The notes under the pieces were generated by a model. That model saw only the letters and a list, made by a program, of their open reading frames with translations. It ran no database searches and was not told the DNA's origin. A stretch of 64,000 nt of DNA, from the NCBI GenBank assembly GCA_036571765.1, contig BROE01000011.1, positions 7,920,712 to 7,984,711 on the forward strand. The letters run 5' to 3'. The translations under genes were made by a program, and so were the position numbers. This DNA comes from Plecoglossus altivelis. Lineage: Eukaryota > Chordata > Actinopteri > Osmeriformes > Plecoglossidae. Below, piece after piece: positions 25,651 to 37,199 of this stretch (its first letter is position 1; each line of letters begins with the position of its first letter).

Positions 25651-26577
25651 ATGAACAGATGATTGTGATCTGAACACACCAGTCGTGTTTCCCTGGCCCT
25701 GGTTTTTATGACACAATGGGCACGAGGCCCAAGCCTATCCTGGCCCGCCCTGGCTGCGTGCGTCTGGACCCAGTTTTCACTGTGGAATTTCCGTCCCGTG
25801 GCTTGCTCAACATCCTCCTCTGCGATCGCGCCCAACAATTTATTTCGATCGTGATTGAAGTGGGAGACTTAAGAGAGGGAATATGGTGTTCTATTCCAGC
25901 ATTATTCATATGAGCAGGGTGTACACACATTTTTACCAGCCCCCCCACCCTACCCCACCCTACCCCAACCTCCACACCATCAAGCCAGGTTTTGTCCAAA
26001 CTCAACCCCATTCTCAAGTGTCCCCGGTTCTCCAGTATTCAAACAGATCTGAAAGTCTGTGCTCCGAGCACCGACCGACAAGATCCCTGGAGAAAATCCT
26101 TACTGTCTACACCGTACGACCACCCCATCCCCCATCCCCCTGAACTGCCATTGACAAGACCAAATAGCCATTCATTCCATCTCTTCCTCCTTCCCTCCTT
26201 CCACACACTGATCTGACTAGGTCTACGGCAGCCCCCTCAATCCTCCCAGCCCCCCAGCCCCCCCCCAAGCCCCCCAGGCCCAGTGCCAGGCCCCGCCAAC
26301 TTGAGAGCTCCCCTCTCCTTCTGCTGCGCCTTTTGTGATAATAACAATAACAGAGGAGGCGCTGCGGAGGGCTTTCAGTTGAGCCCCCGCCATGCTGCCT
26401 GGCACGGGGAGCCTCCAAGCCCGTTTCCACCATATCCAACCCAATTCCCCTCGGCCTGGGCTGGGGCCCCGGCATCACAGGATGCATTATGGCTGCTATC
26501 AATGTGCTTAGCGTCTGGGGCCACCGTCTCTCTCTCTCTCTCGCTTTCTCTTTTTCTCTTCTTCTCACTCTTCGCAT

Positions 26578-26622
26578 AGTCAATTCAATTCAAAGGAACT
26601 TTATTGGCAGGACAAAATATAA
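26578..26622. repeat. Fragment of a common teleost interspersed repeat
   Basis: CAATTCAATTCAAAGGAACTTTATTGGCAGGAC resembles a frequent fish repeat terminus (AATTCAATTCAA...CTTTATTGGCATGA). Only this short end is recognisable. Confidence 0.5.
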
Positions 26623-27639
26623 TCAGGGTTTTTTCAAACATGTCTCTCTGCCACTTGTGTCTCTGTCTGACTCTGTTTCTCTTGCATTTTTCAGTCTCTT
26701 TGTTTCCCATTATTTGACTTGCATTTTTATTTTCAGGGATGAGATTCCCCATTAAGCAAAATGCCCACTTGCCTTCATGCCGTCCTGGTGTGCATCAGAA
26801 GTAACAAGCTCGTCAAATACAAGCAACATCAAATCTCTGCCTTCATGCCTACCTGTCACTTGCTCCCAGAGCATTAGTCTGTTGTAGGCTGTTGTCTGTC
26901 CACACACATGTCTCATCCCAAAGCTATCCACACACAGGTGCAAGCACTATCAAATCCATGCACACTAGACTATCCTATGCCAGCCTTTTACTCCTCACAT
27001 CAATGACACATTTGACAGCTTTTCTTAACCTGAGGAAAGCTAGTGCATATTCAATGTACAAGTGCACATTGAATATGGTCAGAAGATGAAACCACAAAGA
27101 CAGAATCGCCTGGTCACAGAAATCTATGTCTGGCTACACATGATACAATCATGATCGCACACGACTACACCGATTGAACCCTGATATGTGTTTATGTGTG
27201 CATGTGTGTTTGCATGTACTTGTAAATTTAGTGTGTGTACATTTATACATTTGTGTGTGTTTGTGTGTCTCCAATAAAACTCCCTTGGGCCTGGTCGCCA
27301 TTAGTACCAGAGTGCGGTCAGGACTGGACCTTCCCAGAAAACACACTAGTATTAATAGTCTCTATCTGTGGATCTGTTTCAGTCTGGGAGACCAAAAGGC
27401 TCCACAGCCAAGACAATGACAAAGAGCCCAGCAGCTCAGTCTACAGCCAGCTCGAACACAGTATTGCACAACACCTTGTTAAGACTGCTTTTACTCTATG
27501 CAGCCCACTGGATCTGATTCTCCTCCCCTTTGTACGTCCATCCATCTATCTACCCCCCTTATTCAATTTCATCAGCAGCTACTGATGGACAATTTCAAAG
27601 AGAAGGCAACTAGCTATTCAAATGTACATGTTGTAACTG

Positions 27640-27745
27640 TATGTTTGTGTGAGTGCGTGCGTGCGTGTGTGTGTTTGCGTGCGTGCGTGTGTGTGTGTGT
27701 GTGTCCGTGTGTGTGTGTAATAGCGTGTAAGTGTGTCTGTGTGCT
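27640..27745. repeat. (GT)n/(GCGT)n microsatellite
   Basis: GTGCGTGC and GTGT units over about 100 bp. Confidence 0.9.
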
Positions 27746-29545
27746 TAAAATCACATTAAAACTGTTGCCAACTGTTACAGCCCAACATGTGCGTGCATGT
27801 GAGTCTGTTTTTAAGAGTGTTTTTATGATTGAATCAAGTTGTTTTTGCCTAACTTGGTGCCTTCCAGCCAATCAGATTTGTGCCAAACCAGCCAATCAAA
27901 GCGTCAACACAAAGCCCTATGGAGGAATTTGAGCTGACATCCAGCTGGGCATCCCTGGGCAGCACAAACAAGGCCTCAGGAATTAAGCCCCTTTTAAATC
28001 CAATTTTAAACCTAACCATAAAGATTGGAGTATTGCTATTCCGTGTACTTACGCCTAAAAGAAATGGTCATTTCAACAAGAATAATCTCTCTCTTAATAC
28101 GGCACTCTTCTCCAAATGTTATGAAGCTGGTATTTCAAGTTAAAGAGATGCCAGGAAATAAAAGGTGGATATTTTAGGAAACAGAAAACATCTGCGAAGA
28201 AAAAAAAGTATATCATGATTTAAAGGACAGTTGATGAAATGTGAGGAAAGGGACTGGACGTAAAAGAAGCCTTGAGGAATCTTCAGCCTGCTCATTGTGT
28301 CTGTAATGCAGATGGAACCACTGACACAACATGTTAACTTGTGTTCTTTTCCATCCACTTGGATAGATTTGTGAAGATAATCACCAGTGTGTAGGTTTGA
28401 GAGTCTGCGGTAAGGACCAAAGACAAGCGACCATTGAACATCCACATGTTATATTGGCAGTTGGGCAGAAGTAGTTTTACCACGTAAGGTGAGCCAACAT
28501 TGTTGTCCTCACTAATGTTCAAACCAAACCTAGGGCTTTGTCAGTAAAAATAGCATATTCAGCTGTACCATTCATGTTGGCCTAATCTATAGAATGATAT
28601 GAAAACACACGATGCCATTGGAAATCAGGGTCAATAGGTCTCACAAGGGCATGTCACAAAAGCCTGCTTCTCTAGACATCTCAGGTTTCTTTTGTAAAGA
28701 ATAGTGGCTAATCATGTTTCTTTTGTTTGGAGTTTGGGGACAAAATAATATGCATTTAGTCTCAACCACGGTGTGAGACACCCCGGAACACAACGATATC
28801 GAGAATTATGGTGGACTAACATAGATTTGATCCATGTATTACTTTAATATGATCTTCTTTTCAATTGAAATGATAATCCATAGCGTATCTGTTTGTTGAC
28901 TGTGTTATAGTCGCATATTTATTGTCCCTCCGCCGTTGCCGTTGTCAAAACCGCCAATTGCACAGCCTGTGCGTAATTTTACGCGCGCGCAATGGATAGA
29001 AGGGGCGGGCTCGGCTTGTCCACAGAGGGTTAATCCAGAGTCAAGAGCCGCCTGTGACGCTGAACCTAAGGAATTGTAGAAATGACCGGGGACGCACTTG
29101 TGTCCCCCGTATGACCCGTTTTCCCAACTTCTAAGCAGATGCTGCCACACAACTTGGACATAAAAACGCCTCACATAGCCTAGCATGTGAAATGGACTTT
29201 GCAACGGCGCTTTGTGTAAGATTATCTAAGAGTAAATTGAATAGGGCGTTTACATTTGAACGGATTTGTCATGCTGTACACAAGCCACAAACCCAAATAC
29301 GATGAACCCAGTGAACCTCTTTTCTCCTCCTTTCGACACATTGCATCGCAGAGTGTGGTAAACTATAGACAGGGAGGCAGCGACATTCTAAAACCTGACA
29401 TTATAAAGACCACAAGCATTATTGAGAACCAGCTAATAGTTGGGAATTCTGAATGACCATTAACTCATTGTTTGGCACACGAATGTTGCGTGAATAAACA
29501 TTTGAAAAAAGATGACTATAGCCTTGTGATATAATGTGACCGTAC

Positions 29546-30031
29546 CTTCCATCCAGCTGAACTATTGCTGTCACCTTTATCCTTGAAATAAGGGACAAAG
29601 CGCACCATCCAATCGTAAATCTGTGACAAAGTAAGTCTCTTCTCGGGCGTACTTTCAATGGCACGCGTGATGAGATCCGCGTATGACTGGTTTCCCCATG
29701 CGTTCCGCCGGGAGGACTTAGATTTGCGCAGCTGGCCGGCGACATCGAGCGCTGCCCCGGACATACACGTAGGAGCAGCAGCGATAGGGGCTGGGGCGCC
29801 GGCTGGATGTTTTATCTCTGTCGGCGCACCACCTCTTCTACATGTAGGAACGTTGTACTGCTCCACTTTAACAGATGCCAGGGGTAGACCTCGATTGGCT
29901 TCCTCTCCCCCAGGAAAATCCTCTGGACACGGTAGCGGCCAGGTGCACGAGCGAGGTCGGCCCTGAGGTTCGAATTCCGAATCGATTTCAACCTGATGCG
30001 CATCCATTCCGTTGTTCTCCATCATCAGCAT
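29546..30031 (-). CDS. foxo6: foxo6 coding exon 1 (FOXO-class forkhead transcription factor, N-terminal half)
   Basis: First coding exon, 162 codons, ending in the forkhead domain after Gly-Trp-Lys with donor GT at 29545-29544. This is the position of the intron in vertebrate FOXO genes. The start at 30031 is the first in-frame ATG after an upstream in-frame TAG and sits in an ACC-ATG context. Residues 25-33 read RPRSCTWPL, the first AKT/14-3-3 site with Thr30 as phospho-acceptor. The forkhead domain begins near residue 108 (RRNAWGNQSYADLI) and runs through helices 1 and 2 (RLTLSQIYDWMVRFVPYFKD). The N-terminus resembles FOXO6 (AHQV-D-F-PQ-RPRSCTWPLP) more than FOXO1, 3 or 4. FOXO proteins are nuclear activators excluded from the nucleus by insulin/AKT signalling; FOXO6 is best known from brain. 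Which fish duplicate (a or b) this is cannot be told. Confidence 0.95.
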
Positions 30032-30688
30032 GGTCCTGAATAACGCCGAACCGGCAAGGTCACTGTAGAAAACCTGTATAAATCCTACAACAGCTTGAGA
30101 GTTCTTCAAATACCCAAACTGTCTTTTCTAACGGCAAACGCTATTGTCTGAAACAAAAATATGAACCAATATCAAAAAGCCGGGTGCGGCGTGGAAAATG
30201 ATCATTCTGCACGACCACATGCAGCATCAGAATACACCGACAACATGTATCCGTGGCATCAACAAAAATACAAGTCTCTCTTCCATGTTAATTGGCAGAT
30301 AGTACAACACGTTGAGGAACCCACGCGAGTCCGGGTGACGGTTAAAAATCCATTCGGAGATCCTGCATAGGCTACTTCAGCACCGCGGACTTGGGAAATG
30401 TGCCCCCTGTGATCGTTCCGTTGCAGCAACAGTTGATTTCTTTGACAGACGGGTTGACAAGCGACGGTGCAAGAGGCTTGAAATAATATCGAATCACCCC
30501 CCAAATTATAACCACATCAATTTACTTTTGTTTCCGAGGCACTGTTCACAGTTTCTGTCGTCTGGTATCTCCGTCCTTTTGCAGATTTGTGACCGGCTTC
30601 ACACGCAAGCGCTCACGCGAACACACTCATAACTGATAGTAACACACTGCGAGCGCAATTACTCCCTTAAAATAGGACCTCATGAATC

Positions 30689-30699
30689 ATTTATAAAGC
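30689..30699 (-). promoter_or_regulatory. TATA-like element in the foxo6 5' flank
   Basis: A TTTATAAA core lies about 660 bp upstream of the foxo6 ATG, next to GC- and CpG-containing sequence (30380-30760). It reads as a TATA-like element on either strand, so the strand and role are uncertain. The transcription start cannot be placed from sequence alone. Confidence 0.2.
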
Positions 30700-31124
30700 C
30701 GCAGAATTCCAGACGAAAAAGCCTCGCGGCTTTTGTTGCATTCCCTGCCTTCCCTTCTACGCCGAAGACGCCCTGTCATGTGTTTCCCAACCTCTGTTTT
30801 GTTAGATTGTCAGAAAACCGTTCGTTCTACAGTTGTACACCCCTGTCTCTCAGCATCAAGCGACTACATTGTAGCGAGGAATAAGTGCTGCTAACACATA
30901 ATTGGACGAGGCTTGGATCAAGTCACACCCTCTGGAACAGGTTTAGAGCGAAAGGGAAGATCGAATCGTTCCCACCTTCCACATGGAGGCCTAATTAAGC
31001 AGGAAAAAAAGATTGTATATCCACTTCATAGTCCAGTCTACTTCTATGTTTTGCTTTGAAATATTTCAGAGGTTTCTGTCGAAATCCTTTGTTAGTCTAC
31101 ATGTATTTTAAGGTAACCAAATCA

Positions 31125-32005
31125 AACATAAAATATAGCTGCAAGCAACGACACGGGTTCCTCCTCAAAATGGCAAAATATGATAAAAACGTGCATTGCA
31201 GAAGGTCAAGAGTTTCACAACAAGACACAACAACGTTAATGAATGCTTGGCAAACAACAACAGACTATCAGGTCAGTTGAACTCAAGAGCATGTCTTCAT
31301 CCTTTCTGTTACACTTCAAATGGAGAATTGTTCTGAATAGAAAGGCCAAACTATTAGCTTTGGTCAACTCGGGATAAAGTTTAAGCAATTGTGATTCCGG
31401 CATCTTTTGTCATATCAAGGTGAAATTGGGAATGGTAGGCCTACTTCAGAATAATGTCATCTGGGAGCCAAGGTTTGAAATATCATCAGTCAAAAGTACA
31501 TTTTCCTAATTGAGTCATAGACAACGTGGCCAGTGAATTCAGCACTCGACAAAAAGTGGTTTTGAAAGACACGTATCCAACAAATCTACAGCAAATATAG
31601 GTTTCCTACACAAACTATTCAAAAAACCTGATGCACTGGTTGGATGAAGCATCTTAGCTTCAAAGCACATGTTCAAAATTAGCAATAGTAACATCACAGT
31701 TACTATTAAGACTATACAGACAGACATCTACTGTGGGATACCTAGCTTCATATTCCCCTAAACAGATTATCATTAAACCTACAATGGCTGCAGCTGGATT
31801 TAAACCTATGACCTTAACAGTACACCATCTCCGGTCATTTAGATATCCGCTGCGTCGGGAGATGCTATGCTCAGTTACTGTATTGAAAAAGGAAGCTGTT
31901 TCTCTTGTGGCAAGGTGAAATTGTGAGTGGTACTTCGTAGTAGTGTCATCTTGAAGCCTATTTGTTTTGAAAAATCTTCAGTCAAAATGACATTTGATTT
32001 ATGTC
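31125..32005. repeat. Repeat-derived region with an internal duplicated segment
   Basis: About 95 bp at 31416-31513 recurs diverged at 31911-32003 (shared CAAGGTGAAATTG, GTGTCATCT, TTTGAAA-ATC-TCAGTCAAAA). The interval also holds ATAGCTGCAAGCAACGACACGGGTTC (31134 on), which resembles a dispersed fish element, and a reverse-orientation tRNA B-box-like GGATTTAAACCTATGACC (31797 on). No gene is supported here. Confidence 0.5.
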
Positions 32006-32010
32006 CATAA

Positions 32011-32131
32011 GGCTGACATTTTGTCCAGATGTAGTACCAAATGAATGACAAATGTACAAAAGACTGGTATTTTGTCCAGATATAGTATTAAGTGAATGGC
32101 CATGTCTATAAGGCTGGCATTTTGTCCAAAT
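32011..32131. repeat. 50-bp tandem repeat, three copies
   Basis: Unit AAGGCTGGCATTTTGTCCAG plus ATATAGTATTAAGTGAATGG starts near 32010, 32060 and 32110. A fourth diverged copy (GGGTGACATTTTGTCTGGATCTACAG) appears at 32369-32395, beyond the MITE. Confidence 0.7.
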
Positions 32132-32343
32132 ATACAGCTCTGGAAAAAGTAAAACCACTGCCCCTTTCTCCATCCTTTCCAATAACAATGAGAAGGATCA
32201 TTCTGAGTAAGGAACAGAAGGGTTCAACTTGCAGTGACCTCTTCAATTGAATCCTTCCATTCCTCACATAAAAATTTCCTCAAGGTTTTCATAAATAAAA
32301 GAAAAGGTCCAGCGTTCTCTTAATTTTCTCCAGGGTTGTAATA
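32132..32343. mobile_element. Degenerate mariner-like MITE with terminal inverted repeats
   Basis: The left end, TACAGCTCTGGAAAAAGTAA, and the reverse complement of the right end, TTACAACCCTGGAGAAAATT, are imperfect inverted repeats flanked by TA. The interior is about 150 bp with no transposase. The TIR type (ACAGCTCTGGAAAAAATTAAGAGA) is common in fish genomes and fits a Tc1/mariner non-autonomous element. Confidence 0.65.
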
Positions 32344-33350
32344 TCAAAAGACTGCCCTTTGCACAGAAGGGTGACATTTTGTCTGGATCTACAGCTCTGG
32401 ACTCAGTCGTTGATGTGTTGACTATAACTGACGATAATTTTATTTATACAGGCCTGTCCCCCTTTTAAAAATATATGTATGGGGAAAAGTGTGTAGACTA
32501 CTGTGCCAGACAATGGAGGCATTGCCACCATAGCATTGCCTCTACTGGAGGCAATGCTATTTAAATTCAATTAGGTTATACTGTCAACTCTTTGAAATAG
32601 TAATTGGCTTGGAGCTTCATGTCAGACCATTCTCTGCCGAATTGTTCTCTCTCAGCAGAGATGGGAGAGGCAGTTGTGAATGTCACACTCAATTGGTGCC
32701 GGATTGCCGGTCGGTGGACCACGCACGCCCATCCAGTCACCGCAGGAGGGGGATACTGCACACTTCCTTTCTATTGGCACCAGCAACACAATCCGGTCTG
32801 CATCACCCTGGTTTGATTATGCATGAGAGATCCACATCCTTTCCACTCTGAAAACTGAGTCACATTGGCCCCTTCCCCATTCTTTTCATTCTGGGGAACA
32901 AGTGCTTGCTAATGTTGTGTTTTGGGTTGTGATTTTAGGTGAAAAATCCCCTGCTGGTGAAGTGAGGCCAAGCAACAGGCTTTCAGCTGGTTGTCAATGA
33001 CGACCTAAACATATCCTCAAATGCTCTCTTGTGGAATACTTTCTTCCTGACTAACACATCTTTAATATATGAGTAATAAATCTGAAGACAAGGGGCCTGT
33101 GATAATCCACAGAAAGACAGAGAAAATGTTAAGAGGTAGAGACGTGAGAGAGAGAGCAAGAGAGAGCAGAAAGGTATGGAGTGCAAGAGAGAAAGAGGGA
33201 GAGAGGATTCGAGAAAAGTGGAGACATGCTGTAAATAAGAACAAACGGAGGGAAAATTCAAACCACATGGCACTGCGGTTCCGAGGGGAGATTTTTTATG
33301 CACCGCAGTGAAGTTGTAACAGGAATGCGGTGTTACTCCTATCCTATGGA

Positions 33351-35401
33351 ATGCAAACACCATCTCCATGCCAGCCCAACGGATGTAACGTTCTGGTGAG
33401 GCCGAGTCATCTCGTCAACACCAGAGTTGGCCCTGAGCCTCTGACAGACGCATACTGTAATTATGAATCTCCCTACAGCACAAACTGGGCCACCTCTCCC
33501 ATTAGGTAATGCCATCCACATACCAAGTTCCCAGTTTCATCTCCTCCAGGCCTGATTATGAAATCTAGCTGTGGATAGTGATGATCCCAAATAATATTGA
33601 AACGCTGTGAGAGGATCACTGTTGTTTTAGACAGAAAGCCTGGCCTAAAGGCCATGTCTGTCTTGTCCTCCTGTAGGTTTAGTATTGTGTCTTGTCAAAC
33701 AATCCTGCAGTGAGTTTGAGGACAAGTATTGAGTTGACAATAATTGCGCTTTCAGCTTTACGTGTGAGCCAGCCAGCCAGGGTTATTACTGTGTTGTTGA
33801 CTGGCATGGAGGGTCACTCCTTGACTCGAGGGCCAACCAGTCTCCATGCTACATACGCTGATCGAATGCTACACATGCTGCTGAATGATAGTTGACTGCT
33901 GCAAACACTGGCATTTATACAGCGTCTTGTCACCCCATGACTGATTGAGCATATTTATGGAAAAAGTTATGTTATGGAGCATAGTTATGGAAAAAGACAC
34001 ATGGTTGATACACATGTAATTATGTATATTTCAGTATACTGTATGTCATGGAAAACATGCATGAATGTCAACTGGTTTGAGGTATTTGTCATCAGAGATT
34101 TCTGGGTCTCAGTCTGAGGCTGTTTGTAATAATAGAATCTTTGTACTTTAGTTGTTACAGAAAAGTTGTAGTTGAGATAACAGATCCATCCTTTCTCCTT
34201 CCCTATCCATCCATCCCTCCCTTTAGTCCCGTCTCCCAACACAGCTCCCTGCAGTTACATAAGAGTGCCGTAAGACTTGTTTTCTAGTGTGACAGGCCTG
34301 GGTGTGTGGGGAAACTGTGGCCTCTATCTGAGCCTGGGCTGCAGCCAAGCAAGTGGCCGCTCAACGCCACCAAACCCTTCTCTCACTCTTTTCTCTCACT
34401 CATTTCCTTTCTTTCTTTTTTTGTCTTTCTTTCTTTGTTTGTTTCTCTCTTTAACTGTCTGTCTATCTTTAGTTCTTTCTCCTCTAAATTCTGCTCTCCT
34501 TCACTTTCTTTTTGTCTGTTTGTCAGTCTTTCTCTCTGTCTCTCTTAGACTCGCTCTGTCTCGCTCTCTTGGTTTTAGTAGACTTTCCAGAGCCAACAAG
34601 CTGCATTTTACTCCTAGTACTGGCAGTACTTCCTGCCTTATCTAATATATCCATGCATCCACTCTTCTGCTCTTTACTGGTCAAAACTACGAAGCTGAAC
34701 TGTGCATGCCCACCGGTCTTTTGATAAACGCAAAAAGGGTATTAATAACAGTTCAAGAATCACAATGATGTGTTAAATGGTAAAATAGTTCCATCAGAGA
34801 CAGAGACACACTTCCCTCTGCTAGACCTGACTTTAAGAGGTTTAGCCAACGGTATCCGACACCTCCCGTTAATCCTATTTCGGATTGCACCCTCAACCGT
34901 GAAATCCACTCACAAGGGAAGGAATACACGGAGATGCAGCACAGAGGTGCTGCAAAGATAATCTTCCCCTGTCACTTTTCTGTACTGGATTTGAAGAAAC
35001 AAAAAGGAAGTGGTTTAATTAAAAGCGTGTTGATGAATGCAAGCGTGGGATACAGACATACAGCCCAGCTTACTCTGTGGGCAATAAACAGAACCTCAAT
35101 GCCGTTGCAAGGCAACACCAAACACACAACAAAACGTTGAAGGAAGACGCATGACCATGAACCTTGGTATTACCCAGGCTTGAACAGACTCAAACGTCCC
35201 AATTTCAAACCTTATGAGTCAAGCCAATTTCTATGGCGTGCTGACCCAACAGTGATCCCATATTCAACATACTGGTCAGGACCACAGAGGGCACGTGGAC
35301 TAACCACCAGAACCAAGTCTACAGAGTGGAATTCAGCACAAATGATGCCACTCCCAGAGGCTTTAAAGAAGCTAGATGATAGTATGACAACGAAACTCTA
35401 A
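33351..35401 (+). CDS. Candidate unrecognised multi-exon protein gene (about 175 aa)
   Basis: Three exon-like segments join in phase: 33351-33505, 34798-34946 and 35178-35401 (TAA 35399-35401). Donors are GTAATG (33506) and GTGCTG (34947); acceptors are ATCAG (34797) and TTACCCAG (35177). For exon 2, acceptors at 34788 or 34803 keep the same frame. The ATG at 33351 has a G at -3. The product would be about 175 residues with motifs such as NYESPYSTNWATSPIR, RPDFKRFSQRYPTPP and QFLWRADPTVIPYSTYWSGP. It is rich in Pro, Tyr, Trp, Arg and Ser/Thr, with no signal peptide, membrane segment or domain I recognise. AATAAA follows at 35945. Composition recalls small axonemal or sperm microtubule-inner proteins, but that is only an impression. 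An upstream 5' exon at 31170-31271 is possible but looks repeat-derived. It diverges from foxo6 and converges on ppp1r8. Confidence 0.5.
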
Positions 35402-35944
35402 AGTCGGCATAGGGCCTTTGCGCCAGGTAGGGTACGGTGGGATGGGAGGGGGTTAGACATGAGACAGTAGAATGTTGTGTGTGACAGGGTGGCAGGAGGG
35501 CGGAGGGTAGAGGAGTGTGTCCCTGTCACCAGGTGCTTTCCCTCCTGTCGCCCCGCATCTGAGAGTTCTGCCTGGCTGCTTCCTCAGACACGCCACCACG
35601 TTGATCAAGGAGGACGGGCCTCCGACACCAACCCACCCCACCACCCCCCTTTCACTCAACTGTCACGTGAGGTCACCTGCCCTGCCCCAGTCTGCAAGGC
35701 CACTGTGGCTGAGCGTGAACGCTGCATACATAAACACACATCGTTGTGATGGGGACAACTGGGATTGGAGAATGGTGTTCGGTTAGTTATTCCCACAGAA
35801 ATACCAGGCAATCCATTTCACTTTTGTTTACAAGTTGGCAGGCGATGTGGATACACTAGAAATAATATGACAGTCAATTTAATTCCTTTATAAATTCTAT
35901 TATCTTGGTGGTCATGGGTTAACACTGGGGAGAGAAAATGGAGG

Positions 35945-35950
35945 AATAAA
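35945..35950 (+). terminator. Candidate polyadenylation signal for the 33351-35401 gene
   Basis: Plus-strand AATAAA, immediately repeated as an A/T-rich run, 544 bp after the predicted stop codon at 35401. It is the first canonical plus-strand hexamer noticed downstream of that stop. Confidence 0.3.
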
Positions 35951-36051
35951 AAATAAAAAAACAACTTGGATTAGAGTGAAAAAATGAGCGAGTTCAGAGG
36001 GTCGTATATCATTAAGCAATTGAGAAAGTTAATTAGGCAGCTCTGATAATT

Positions 36052-36065
36052 ATTGCCATGGCAAC
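36052..36065. promoter_or_regulatory. RFX X-box-like palindrome within a CNE-like segment
   Basis: ATTGCCATGGCAAC, one base off the RFX consensus, embedded in 36000-36160, an AT-rich block with several TAAT homeodomain cores and a CACGTG E-box-like core. The block looks like a vertebrate conserved non-coding element but conservation cannot be tested here. Confidence 0.35.
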
Positions 36066-37193
36066 CTGAGCGCACTCATGCAGATTTGATTAACGAGGTG
36101 CCGTCTTTGTACACGTGCGAGACAGAAAAGCTTGCGAAGTGCCACAGGGACTTCTATTGGTGAAAAACGTGTACTGCAGGTTGCATTCCCAGAGCTGACA
36201 GCTTTTTTGAACTTGAAAGCTCCGGTCTGAATTGTCTTCTATACCCAAATGTGGAATATCAAAATTGCAATACTACTTTTTAGGCCTAATTCCACCTAAC
36301 AAAGTTAATGATAATGAATAAAAACAACCACAATGAGATTACTTTCCACCTTAATTTTCACCCAGTAGTCTACTTCAATTTCCAGCAGCTCCAAAACAAT
36401 AAATTCGTTGGATGGATGTAATTTGAGCATATTTATCAAACAGACCTACAAAGTGTGTGATATGGAAGCCAAGCTGTCTCTAGAGTAGGCCCAGACCTGA
36501 CAACACATTGCCCTCTGGTGGAATACATCTCCATGACCATAATGTTTTCAACGTGAAATGGTAAACTCTTTTGGATATCGAGATACTACGTGAGTGTAGA
36601 AATTGTTAGTAAATAGCCTAGCTGTTTAGGGAACTCACGTTATTCCCAAATCTAACTCGGAAACGAGTAGGCTGACAGAACAAAGGAATTGTTAAGGAAC
36701 AATAGTATAGATGAAAATTCAAATGATAAAATATGGATTGAAACATATTTAGGGACAAACTCATCACCCTGGGAAGTAACTGACACATTTGGCACGTGTT
36801 TAGAACCCACTATCAAATTCGGTTTGCTCCGATATCACTTAATTAGCACTCTCAAGAGCTTTCTTCGTCGATGCCACGGTTGGCAGTAAAACGGCAAAAG
36901 TGGAGACATGAAAGTGAAGAAGAGACTCTGCGGGATATCTCCTCGGGGACAAGACACTCCTCCGCCGCTCCATCTACATCTACACACAGCGAAGCGAAAA
37001 AGGTATGGATTACTGTTTATTATACAAATATCAAATAGATGTGAATGCTAATAACCAGTCTGTCGTTTCAAACCGCTTTCTCTTCTTGTCACACTCACAC
37101 ATAACTGACATTCATTACTGTTTTAGCTGTCAAGCCTAAGTATAAAAATAGAAATAAACATTAACATGAACTGTCTCATAAATAATGGTTTCT

Positions 37194-37199
37194 TTTATT
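37194..37199 (-). terminator. ppp1r8: Candidate ppp1r8 polyadenylation signal
   Basis: Minus-strand AATAAA about 515 bp after the ppp1r8 stop codon, in AT-rich sequence (37140-37600) consistent with a short 3' UTR. Confidence 0.45.

Larger units (their letters stand above)
8995..29545 (-). other. foxo6: foxo6 intron 1 (20,551 bp)
   Basis: The single coding intron of foxo6, bounded by GT at 29545-29544 and AG at 8996-8995 (read on the minus strand). I find no convincing coding exon inside it. It holds many simple repeats, two minisatellites (about 15530-16150 and 24165-24545), a GGAA tetranucleotide tract, a tRNA-Cys-like relic, fragments of dispersed fish repeats and AT-rich unique stretches, for example 22080-22800 and 27980-28140, that could contain enhancers. 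The long open frames in this interval follow the repeat tracts and lack codon structure. Confidence 0.9.

Noticed and set aside
31170..31271. ATG-initiated 34-codon segment with a GTCAGT donor, phase-compatible with an acceptor at 33374
   Set aside because: It lies in sequence resembling a dispersed fish element (ATAGCTGCAAGCAACGACACGGGTTC just upstream), so the ATG at 33351 was preferred as the start of the candidate gene. Transcript data could reverse this.
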